This document shows positions 54,101-64,000 of a stretch of DNA of 64,000 bases, piece after piece. The position numbers were made by a program, and so were the translations under genes. The notes beneath the pieces were generated by a model. That model saw only the letters and a list, made by a program, of their open reading frames with translations. It did no database searches and was not told the origin of the DNA. The stretch covers positions 28,398,005-28,462,004 of the forward strand of contig CAIIXF020000008.1 in assembly GCA_903813345.2 (NCBI GenBank), given 5' to 3'. The DNA comes from Owenia fusiformis. Taxonomy: Eukaryota; Annelida; Polychaeta; Sabellida; Oweniidae. How positions within the stretch are numbered: the first letter of the stretch is position 1; each line of letters opens with the position of its first letter.

Positions 54101-54460
54101 TTAAAAGTATTCAAAATATTACCTTTCTTATGTGTAGAACGAGATAGGTCTGTCGGCGAATCAGCTTTTTCTCCAAATTCCAAAAATCGTATTTTCGATG
54201 TCTATAGCGACATTTGTTTTATCTCCTGAAACTGATAATATCAGACCAAGTTTTCCGAGAGTAACAAATCTAAAAAGGTAACTTTTACCAACGCATATAA
54301 ACATCTTTCGAAGACAGATGTTTTATGTGGACTGTTTAGAGAGGTCAACACGGTGCAATAAAAGATGAACTCTCTAGGATTGAACTGAGCAATCCCTTTC
54401 GATGCATTCTAACACTTTATGGAAAATGTACCGATTGTATTCTAAAAACCTAAAATTTCT
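54101..54460 (-). promoter_or_regulatory. Candidate promoter / untranslated first exon of the MAM gene
   Basis: This patch is less AT-rich than its neighbourhood and on the minus strand ends in ACACATAAGAAAG|gtaata (about 54127), a usable donor. It could be a 5' non-coding exon spliced to 50740. No TATA box or initiator that I would defend; purely positional inference. Confidence 0.2.
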
Positions 54461-54891
54461 CTGCATTTTTCTGTATTATTTATGGTAGCTGTTTCAAATC
54501 TGCTTCATATATATATATAAGTTTTTTTAAGATTTATAACTATTGTAAATCTAAATAAACTGTGAGAAATGGTTTTTGTTGCAGGGATGGATTTTTACCT
54601 GAGGTCTTTGTACAACTCATACTTCTTTTTTTGTACAAAAACCTTGTTTCTCACACACTAAAAAACATATAATATTCAATTAATAAGCAGAATTTATTTA
54701 TTTTATTTTTTGTTTCCTAATTATCATTTTAAATGTTATTATACTACATGTGGTTAAAGGTGTTTAAAAGATTAACACTTTTTAAATGATCTTACTGAAT
54801 TTGTAGAGAATGAAACAGTTGATAATTTGGGAGATTTTGTGATATCACCAAAAAGGGAATATGCAACATCATTGTTAACATATATAAAGGT

Positions 54892-55022
54892 TATGTACTG
54901 GGAGGTTTTGGATATGGGGTTTATCCAGAGGGAGATATGCATATCTACCTGAGGGACCGAAGGTAGATGTGCATATCTCACAAGGGATGAACCCTATATC
55001 CAAACCAACCGTACATAACTGC
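54892..55022. mobile_element. 131-bp hairpin MITE
   Basis: GTTATGTACTGGGAGGTTTT at the left pairs with AACCAACCGTACATAAC at the right, and GATATGGGGTTTATCC, GATATGCATATCTACCT pair with AGGTAGATGTGCATATCTC, GGGATGAACCCTATATCC. Nearly the whole length is one stem. Confidence 0.8.
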
Positions 55023-55291
55023 TTTATCCTACACCAAGTAGAGTTTTCAGGGGCATATGGCCATTTCAATAGTGCAAGGTATAAAAATAAACAAATCATT
55101 CATATGCAAAGTCATTTTATTTCCACTTTTATTGGAAAGCGGGAAGATATGCACCAAAGCGGGAAGATATGCACCGAAGCGGGAGATATGGCGGGAGATA
55201 TGGAGGTTCTGGATATGGAAACCTCAAAATCCGGATACGGGATATATCTTACCAACTTATCTCCCTAAAACTCTACTTGGCATAGGATAAA
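55023..55291. mobile_element. Second foldback with short GCGGGAGATATG repeats
   Basis: TTTATCCTACACCAAGTAGA pairs with TCTACTTGGCATAGGATAAA at the right end. Inside, 55137-55205 holds GCGGGAAGATATGCACC twice then GCGGGAGATATG twice. It abuts the preceding hairpin, so both may be parts of one element. Opposed ORFs here are structural by-products. Confidence 0.65.
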
Positions 55292-57360
55292 TCCCATTAT
55301 CTCCTTAAGGAGAAGAATCTAAATATATCTCCTTTTACCCCTTTTTGTAGACATTCCCAACAATTTCAACTACTACACATATTTCCAACAAATACTTCAA
55401 TTAAGGAACCTAATACTAATTACTTTGAAAATCTATATTTCTTAAGTAAAAATAAATATTTATGGAAGAGAAAAGTGCAGGCTAATTTCTATGTAACTTG
55501 CCTAGGCTGGGGAGGAAAATTTCTAGGTACTGTTTTGCTGTCAGTATAATTGGCAACAAGATACACCAGAGTATAATAATTAACAGGTATCCCAGGTGAG
55601 TTTATTTTCAAGAGAAAAACAAACAAGACAGACCAATATTAATATGTCAGTTTATGACATCAACTGACATCAATACAAAATAAACATTGATGAACTGTCG
55701 ACTGAATTGGATGCAAAAGTAAGAATTTGTAAAATGATAATTTTGCACAAAAAGATGGTTAACATTTTAAAAGATTTACGTGATAATTTGTGAGGGAGCA
55801 GTGATTTTGTTACCAATTTGCAACTTTAGCTATTGTAGCATCCTCTTATCTCCAATAGATTCACAATAGTTAGATACAAATGTTTATTTTCTCACTAAAT
55901 CAACATTTATATGTCAAATTGTATTTTTGAAAATGTTCATGTAAGAATTAGTTTGTTTTTATATTTATTTTAAATTGTTTCACATGATTTATAGCTTTTT
56001 TGGATGATGTTTTTTGTTACTATTCCTACTATTTCGTATTAGCTCCAAGTATTCTGCAATATTTTTTCTGTATTATTGAATTATTCCTCCCGAGTGGCTG
56101 AAAATGGTCTATTCACCTCTTGGTAAGTAATTGCAAATGGTTACAAAAATGTAACAATTTGTTACAGTTGCGGACTGCCATTCTGACACTAAATATCAGT
56201 CACCAAAAAATGATGGCTATTTCAAAATATGTCACCAATTTCTAAGAAGTGATTTTCTCAAATAAGTTTCCTTCACTAAACCAGAGAGAGAGAGAGAAAC
56301 AATTCGCATGGTTCTCGCTAAACCTTTTAGAACCTGGCGCAGAACCATTTTCTAGCCTGTCTCATGAATTTTACATCTTTCTTCTCTCTCAATTGAGTTA
56401 TCAAGCTACAACCCCGCAAAGGTGAGTTTTCCTCCTGGTTCTAAATTTTCTGGTGAGAACCCTGGTTAGTATGATTCACGTCACAAGGATATACCTGTAA
56501 TTAGACTTGCTGGGATTGATTCATTAGGCCTATAAGCCTGTCACCTTATACCCATCATGAGAAATCATGGCTTTCTATTAGCTTCACACTAGTATGCCAT
56601 GGGACAGTTGGAGCCTCCCTTCGATCTAGGCCCGTACAGTTTTCTTGAAAATGCTAAGGGCCAATCATATCAATTAGAGATCAACTGACCAACGAGATCA
56701 TTTTAGAGACTATGGACATCACTTGTAATGTGTCAACATTAAAGGGCCATAAATACTTGATAACCATCACACTTAAAATAAAAAAATTTGCCACTCCCAT
56801 ATGTTGATATCAGATCGCAAATTGTAACCAACGAAATCAGAGCATGTTTCTGGTACGCTGAAGACAGAAAGATGTGATGAGTATCCGAATGCCTTATACC
56901 CCTAAAACATCAATGCCTACATTGCACTAGAAACAAGACACTTTACATGACAAAACATCACTACATGGTTTCCATTACAAAAGTGTGACAATTTGTTACA
57001 GAAACCTCTGTATATCAAATTTGTAGATGAAACACCTCAGTATATAAAACACCCAATTTTGTCAAACACCTCTAAATCCTAAGGTCAAACAAATCTAGAA
57101 GCCAAATACTTGGTGAGTCAAATATTGCACCACACTTTATGTAATTTTTGATCGAGTCAAACACCTCTGTAATCTACAATCAAACTGCTCTGTAAGTCAA
57201 TCACTTGTGTAAGTTAAACACCTACTAGCACTCTCCAATGACCTTATAAACGTATCAGCACCAAAACTGTAAAAGTCTTAAAAAGTTAAGAGTGTAGGGG
57301 GTACACTGAGTCTTAGGGTACCTTGTTCTTTACCTAAAATGTCAACTTGTCATGTTGACA
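55292..57360. other. No gene seen; degenerate short repeats
   Basis: 56280-56298 is an (AG)n tract. 57000-57240 has many degenerate CAAACACCTCTGTAAGT units of about 20-50 bp. No exon recognised. Confidence 0.45.
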
Positions 57361-57362
57361 TA

Positions 57363-57557
57363 CACTCCCCAACAAAAAATTGGAAACACAGACTCCAAAT
57401 TGAATAGCATCGTTAACACCTGTTTATGTTTGAATTTGAATGTTTTCCCTATTCAATTACATTGAGATAGAAATGTGATTAATTTTTGAAAGCACTGATT
57501 TTTAACAAAATTTTACATATGGAATATGTAGGTTTGCCAAACATTTTATGGGGAGTG
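57363..57557. mobile_element. 195-bp Tc1-like MITE, TA-flanked
   Basis: CACTCCCCAACAAAAAATTG at the left and GCCAAACATTTTATGGGGAG then TG at the right are imperfect inverses; TA lies at 57361-57362 and 57558-57559. The terminus CACTCCCC...TTGGC/AAAC is shared with the 2146-3024 element. Confidence 0.75.
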
Positions 57558-59798
57558 TAGGCTTCAATTTCCATGTAACTATTCAGTGCAAAATATGAAA
57601 AATTGGACTGGACTGATTTGAACTGAGCCTTTATGTTAACACTTTGTTTGGAATTTGAGAAATCTTTCCATATGTCATTGCTATGCATGAAAGAAGGTAA
57701 TATTTTAAACACAAACATATAATTATCAATCAACTGTATCCATTGGTAATTAGACTGGCATTTAAGTCAGACAAACTGTTGAGTTGCCCAATATTCTCAT
57801 TTTCAAATTAGTATATATAGAGATTATCCTATATGAGGGTCAGGATATTGGTATTATCCCAAGGCACATTCAAACTCTACATAAAATGCCATGAAAACTG
57901 AAAAATCATTTGTGGTCAATCTCTTACAGCGCATTAAAAATGATAAAACAAAAAAACAGAAATAAAACAGAAACAAAAGAGCAAGCCAAGAATTTTAAGT
58001 AATTTCAGTAAAAATCAAATCACTGCTCAATTTGTTTTTGGCTACATTTTATTATATAAATGACAAATCAACCATAATTAATAATTGCATTTTGTATCAT
58101 GTGAAACTGAACAGCAGAAATCATATAAATTAATCATAGTCCTTCATAGACAAATCATATGACAAAACCACATGAAAATCACTTTTAATCACTTAAAATA
58201 TGACAGATGAACCCTCATCCAAGATTTGTTATTCAATCATATTGCAAAACAAATCTGATTAATAAACATTATATCAAACCTAAGAATAAAAATTCACTCA
58301 CGTCAATTTATATTTTATTTTCTAAATAAGTAATTATTAAAAGTTTTATTTTTTAGTATCATTAATTAATTGGGGTGCTTTGGTGCCTGGTTGTTCCCAA
58401 TCATCTATTTCATTATCGTTTTATGGAATTTTATTGAGAAAATATATTGGATTTTGGATTGGACTTTATTTCTGGGGCTGTAATCTTAACTTTGAGAGTG
58501 GTCCAATAAAACTGATTATGCTCTCATGAATTATTTCATGGTCATTTTTTCGATCATGTCATACAATAAAACTATGGGAATCTGGTATACTTTCATTTTT
58601 CTGTAAGATGAATACTAAAAATTTACTAAGGTTGGATATTTTTTTTATAAATATCTAACTTAACTTTTTTCATGGATTATTTGATGAATCAGTTTATAAA
58701 ACTACAATAAGGGATTTAACAATTTGTTTTTGTAAATTGCAGCTTTTTCTAGGGTATTACAAGTGATGTAAAGATAACATAATAAGATTTAAATACCTTG
58801 GGTCATTTCACATTGTCTCATGCCAAATCAAATATCATTTCAAATCATAACGCAAAGAAAATAGTCCAGGATTAAAATTTAAAAACAAATCATCAAAACA
58901 GTATTTCATTTTCAATTGTTGTTTTTATATTTTGTTTTCATACATACTTAATCATTTCAACTCTCTTTTTTCCCTTTATTGCTTTGGCAGTTTTCTCAAT
59001 TAATATTTTTATTGGCTGTGATAAGACGAGTTATTCTTTTGAAATCACTGATTAATTTTTATCTGAGCAATGGAGAAAATTGTGAATCCATTCTAATTGC
59101 AATACTGAATAAATCCCCTCATCAGGCCTAAAACAAATAATGTTTAATTTTGGAATGTTCATTATTTTTATTTTTCATTACTTTCTTTACATACTTTGGT
59201 TTAATCATTTCATATATCCTATGTGCCTTGAAGTCTCCTGCAGAAACTTTCTGAGCTATTTTCTTAAACTGGAGATTGAGACCAAATGAGAGTGGGTCAA
59301 ATGAAAATGACCAAAATCACTTAAAAAGGCAGGGGGGGTTTGGTTCATCAACCCCACTGGCTATGGGCCTTTTTACATGCTTTCAAAGCAGATCAGTGTA
59401 TCAAACCATTCCAAGTTATACATATAAGGTTGCTATGATAAGGGATATATTTTCTGGCTAAGTACCTACTCCAAATTGCCAAGAAATATTTTATTTGAAC
59501 AGGTAATAGGATTTGATTAACCTTTCTATTTGTAAATACAAACTGACTAATGAAACTGTCATTGAGGGCATAAATTCAATCAAGCAAGAAATGTATCATT
59601 GTGGGCATGTTTTAAAACTGGAAATTGAGTAAAAAAGAGTGGAATCAGCAAGGAATAGAGTAAACAGACATGTAGTCAACACTCTAAATTGTATAGAAAT
59701 GCAAGAAAATCATGCAGTTTATTAAGATTTCATAGGGAAAGAGTGGAATGGGCATGACAAGAATTACATGTACATGTACTTTCATATTGTATTAGATC
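57558..59798. other. No gene seen
   Basis: AT-rich; fragment of the poly-C dispersed family near 59325-59370 (CTGGCTATGGGCCT). No exon recognised. Confidence 0.45.
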
Positions 59799-62576
59799 CA
59801 CTGGGGGGTATCGTGATGCAACAACACCGTGTTGTTGCATCAAGATGGCCAGACTTCCGGTGATAGATTTTCGTACGATATTTTGTTTTCCCAATTTAAA
59901 CCCGTTTCTAGGACGAGTTGCTCAATAATCATACACGTGCAGTTAGCTCATGATCTATATTTTAAAAAACTCTCATTAGTATGCATGTAGCATCATCAAG
60001 AAGCGAGAAATTCGCGGTTTTAATTCCTCACTATTGATGCAACAACACCACTCTGTTTATTATCGATGATGCAACAACACCAATGCGCTGATGCAAAAAC
60101 GCCAATATAATTTATCATTGAATATCAAGAGAAACTGTTTTATGTTCTGTTTATAGGTGTTGGTCGGGACATGAATAAAACGCGTGAGTGCGTGGTTCAT
60201 GAATGAAACGTATTTTGTTTGGTTCCTTAATGTATTTGTCTTTATCAAAGTTAAAAGGATATACAAGTTAAACTAAATACATAGGCTAATTATTGAATCC
60301 CCGGGAGCCAACCTCATTGATATTGTATCTGAAAAATAAAGATTATTCATTTTCTAAATTAAATCCCCTTGATTTACCGTATCGTATGGAAATTGTTTAC
60401 AAAGAACTAAATATAACTAGACTTTGGAAATTGAACAAGTTCAATTTCAGACTCCAGATCTGGACTTTTTTAAGCCGAATCATCCAGAAAAAGATGGATG
60501 GATGGATGGATGGATGGATGGATGAAATAGGAAGGAGGGATAGGACAGAATAGGATGGAACGATAGGAGAGAATAGAGAAGAAAGATAGGATAGAATAGC
60601 AAGGAAGGATAAGATAGGAAGGAAAGGATATGAAGGATAGGATCGGAAGGATAGATAGATAGGAAGGAATGGATATGAAGGATAGATAGGAAGGAAGGGA
60701 TAGGGATAAAAGGGATAGGAAGGATAGAATAGAATAAGAAGGAACGATAGGATAGAATAGTAGGATAGGATGGATGGATGGAAGGATGGATGGATTTTTC
60801 AACATTTTCTTCGCTGCTCTTGACTTTCTATCAGGATACCATCAGATCGATTTTTCTCGAAATTTCAAAACGTCATAACTTCCGAACCGGAAGTCGGATT
60901 AAATTTGGAGAATTTTTATCACACCATCGGAGGGATATAGTCGTCATACTGGTCGTGGTCGTGATCGTGATCGTCCCGCTTTTTGTCATCGCCGTTTAAG
61001 GAAAACTGCTCATCAGATTTTCTCCAAATTCGCAGAGATGATAGAGCATATAAAGTACTAGAGCTGATTAACTTTTGGGTGGCTATCTTGTTTTCTGGCG
61101 GCCATTTTGAAGGTTTTTCGAAAAATCTTGTCATCGCCATTTTAGGAAAACCGCTCATCGGATTTCCTTCAAATTTACACAAATGATAGAGGATATCAAG
61201 TACTAGAGCTGATTAACTTTTGGGCGGCCATCTTGTTTTCTTGTTCTTGAAATTTATAAACATAATAGGAGAACAGTTTTCCTGGTTCATAGTGTCTGCC
61301 TATTTGATGGTGTGATCTCGTTCACGTCCTGTGCCTTGTTTATTTTGACCTACTTTTTGGACACCATATCTCAAAAGTGGGTTAAATTACTTTCTGACGG
61401 CAAAAGGCTAACACTTTTAGTACACTCTTGGCTACATGAATACACAATTTCGAAGAATATAATTGAAGTGTAGTGTCAGAATCACAAAAATAAGGAAAAC
61501 TTTTTTTGTGTCCAAATTTTGAAGCTAGATTGCTTTTGAGGTACCTTTCATTTAAAGGGTTTCATTAAATTAAGCTGTACTCGGTCGTATATATGTCGTA
61601 TTTTACACAAAAAAAATCTTCCCATTGACTTAACATTGGGCACCAAATTTAGCGATTATCGCCATAACTTCCGATGAGTGTTGGTTTAATGATATTGCAG
61701 TTATACAATGCTATTATATAGAGGTTATTTACTGAGAGAGGTTCAATATTGGTTTTATTCCGGGATATTTCCCGAGGGCCCAGGGGGAATCTGGGATTAC
61801 TGTACCTCTATCAATTTACCTTTTCGGGACCTAAATCCTATTACCTACCTTTTTACTCAATCGGGGAGAACGAATCCAAAGAGAACAATACTTCTACATG
61901 TGCGCCGTGCAAGATGTCCAATAGCTCGTCGTTTTTACCGAGAACGAAAGATGTTTGTCCACCATTTTGAATGATACTTACTGGTATCAGGGCCATCAAG
62001 CTATGGAACAGGGGTTTATGATAATAGATTGGGTTACAATAGCTTGCAATGTTAAAGGCGATTGAACTATGTTATAAAACAACTTCCAGTACATTATGAT
62101 ATTTAAAAGTATAAAGTTTTGAAAATACATATAAAGAATCTTCGCCCGCAGGACGCGTATTTTGAATGCCTGAGAAGAACGCAAATGGGTACTGGCCCGG
62201 TGTTGCAATAGTAGGATTTAAAAATCTGTTCCTCTCGAGATTTATGGTCTTCTGAAATTATACTATTAATTGGTGTTGTTGCATCATTGCTCAAATCTAG
62301 AGGAGTGTTGTTGCATCTTCGGGTTGGTGTTGTTGCATCAATAGTGAGGAACTAAAACCGTGAACTTCTTGCTTCTTGATGATGCTACATGTATACTAAT
62401 GACAGTTTCTTTAAATATAGATCGTGCGCTAACTTCACGTGTATGGTTATTGAGAAACTTGTCCTAGAAATGGGTTTAAATTGGGGAAACAACATATCGT
62501 AAGAAAATCTATCACCGGAAGTCTGGCCATCTTGATGCAACAACACGGTGTTGTTGCATCACGATACTCCCCAGTG
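59799..62576. mobile_element. 2.8-kb DNA transposon with long inverted repeats and a repeated 14-bp motif
   Basis: Ends CACTGGGG...CCCCAGTG, flanked by AGATC at 59794-59798 and 62577-62581. Inverted arms of about 305 bp (59799-60103 and 62272-62576) carry GATGCAACAACACC-type motifs: in each arm a 27-bp palindrome made of two of them (59815-59841; 62534-62560) plus three spaced copies (60036, 60068, 60090; 62272, 62304, 62326). The interior has a GGAT/GGAA microsatellite (60490-60790), repeated CGCCATTTTAGGAAAACCGC-like segments and short ORFs, none recognisable as transposase. Non-autonomous or strongly decayed inside. Confidence 0.85.
60490..60790. repeat. (GATG)n and purine-rich GGAAGGATA microsatellite
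   Basis: A perfect GATG run near 60494-60523 is followed by about 260 bp of degenerate GGAAGGATAGGATAGAA, almost purely purine on the plus strand. The 111-codon minus-strand ORF is a translation of this repeat. Confidence 0.9.
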
Positions 62577-62868
62577 AGATCATAGATGACATCAATCTAA
62601 TCTAATGTAAAATGCAAAATATACTATAAGAGTGGGACCAAAGAAGTAATGTAAAAAATAATCATGCATGAAAACAAAAAAGTATGTAGTTAGCAGGCAA
62701 ATTTTATTGAAATGTAAGAAAATCACAATGTACATCCAAATTTTATAGAGAAAGAGTGAAATAGTCATGAATATAATCTATTTTTTGATAATAACAAAAG
62801 CCAACATTAATCTACTATCAAAAGCCAAAGTGATCATGTCATAAAACACAAAAAGAGAGAAAAATAAT
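62577..62868. other. No gene seen
   Basis: AT-rich spacer between two elements. Confidence 0.5.
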
Positions 62869-63902
62869 GGTTATACCCACGCCCGGTGATTGTGAAAATG
62901 GGACGGAGGTGGGAGCAGGCAATTTCCGCTAGAAAATTCAACAAATCTGGTAAAATTATTTTTTCAAGACCGAGTTTACGATTGAATTGCAAATTGAATA
63001 AGCGCACAGTATGATAAAATATGTTAGGTATTCTAGGATTATTTTTCAACCGATACTCTTTTAAGATATAAGATCTATTAAAAAAGGCGCAACGCAACCA
63101 ACGTGCAAAAGTCAAAGTTTTTGCTATAAATCAAGCAACAATGGACTACACGACCTGTAATAAATACTTGTAAGTGATGTTATCATAACTAAATTAATGT
63201 CATTGCTGAATTTATAAAATAAGTTTCCATACGTAAAATAAAAAATAATCGAAAATAATTAAAATGGGACGGAGGGGGGGAGGGGACGGAGGGGGGGGAG
63301 TAATAATTCTATAAAGTGAAACAACTTCACACGAATTCTTGTATTTGAAAAATGAACTCATTAACTTAGTAAGAAACTGGATGATATACCCCTGGAGACT
63401 GAAAAATGGGGAAATTGGAGTAAAAGGACTTAAAGTCGCGAAACATCTCTAATCATGTCTTATATACATATTGCTCCCCCCCTCCGTCCCCTCCCCCCCT
63501 CCGTCCCGAATTCATTATTTTCGATTATTTTTTATTTCACATATGGAAACTTATTTTATAAATTCAGCAATGACATTAATTTAGTTATGATAACATCACT
63601 TACAAGTATTTATTACAGGTCGTCCAGACCATTGTTGCTTGATTTATAGCAAAAACATTGATTTGTGCCTGTTGATGGCCTTGCGCCTTTTTTAATAGAT
63701 CTCATACCTTAGATGCGTATCGTTTCAGAAAAAATCCCAGAAAACCTAACATATTCTACCATACCGTGCGCCTATCCATTAAGCAATTCAATAGTAAACT
63801 TTTTCTTGAAAAAATAAATCTTCCAGATTTGTTGAATTTCCTAGCAGAAATTGCCTGCTCCCCCCTCTGTCCCATATTCACGATCACCGGGCGTGATACC
63901 AA
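62869..63902. mobile_element. 1-kb foldback element with G-runs
   Basis: The left arm (62869-63275) and right arm (63500-63902) are long inverse copies: CACGCCCGGTGATTGTGAA pairs with TTCACGATCACCGGGCGTG, AAATTCAACAAATCTGGTA with AGATTTGTTGAATTTC, and ATAAAATAAGTTTCCATACG with a CATATGGAAACTTATTTTAT. GGGACGGAGG(T/G)GGG occurs near each outer end and twice next to the central loop (63264-63299; inverse 63476-63507). Loop about 175 bp (63300-63475). ORFs are by-products. Confidence 0.85.
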
Positions 63903-64000
63903 GGAATGAAATGTTTTCAATATCATTTGGTCAAATAGGTATTTAGGTAAACCAAAACCTAATTTGGAAAGGTCAACTCATTTCATCTAAACAGTCGAGG
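63903..64000. other. Right edge, nothing seen
   Basis: Too short to judge. Confidence 0.4.

Noticed and set aside
60470-60805. 111-codon minus-strand ORF, almost all Ser/Pro/Ile/Leu
   Set aside because: A direct translation of the GGAT/GGAA microsatellite.

Overview
The window is AT-rich, intron-rich nuclear DNA of an animal, most likely a marine invertebrate; I cannot assign a phylum. The evidence is GT-AG exons that join in frame, extracellular MAM and LDL-receptor class A (LDLa) modules, a non-LTR retrotransposon, and many mariner-, Tc1-, piggyBac- and hAT-like fragments. I see no bacterial, plastid or viral genes.

One host gene can be followed with confidence, on the minus strand. It starts at an ATG at 50672 and runs leftward through ten exons (50489-50672, 45383-45569, 39895-40022, 37929-38054, 36931-37089, 30922-31052, 29461-29621, 28630-28724, 22674-22736, 20481-20646). 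All nine junctions keep the frame and give about 466 residues: a signal peptide, MAM domain 1 (Cys 23, 29, 88, 164), an LDLa module (174-208), MAM domain 2 (Cys 213, 220, 304, 387), a linker, and what may be the first cysteine pair of a third MAM domain (Cys 456, 463). A weaker exon candidate at 16992-17107 would continue it. The 3' end is not identified. The product is a secreted or membrane-anchored extracellular protein. MAM-LDLa-MAM is the ectodomain order of ALK/LTK receptors and also occurs in multi-MAM/LDLa proteins; no kinase or glycine-rich exon is visible here.

The introns and flanks are dominated by mobile DNA. A full-length LINE (31510-36506) with intact ORF1 and ORF2 (endonuclease plus reverse transcriptase) lies in the intron between exons 5 and 6, in the gene's own orientation. 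It is flanked by 130-bp direct repeats differing at two positions, an unusually long apparent target-site duplication. Left part (1-20 kb): a piggyBac transposase remnant, nested Tc1/mariner-like elements, an internally deleted mariner with transposase remnants, tandem repeats (165, 94 and 162 bp), several foldback elements and a hAT-like MITE. Middle (21-31 kb): a tRNA-derived SINE, a 492-bp tandem duplication, a GC-rich element with 18-bp termini (27191-27875) and a foldback inside a duplicated segment. Right part (51-64 kb): no gene recognised; decayed tandem repeats, small foldbacks, a 2.8-kb element with about 300-bp inverted repeats carrying a repeated 14-bp motif (59799-62576), and a 1-kb foldback with G-runs (62869-63902).

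The repeats and the gene interact mainly by position: several small inverted-repeat elements sit within about 25-80 bp of splice sites. All reading was by eye; boundaries of diverged repeats are approximate.
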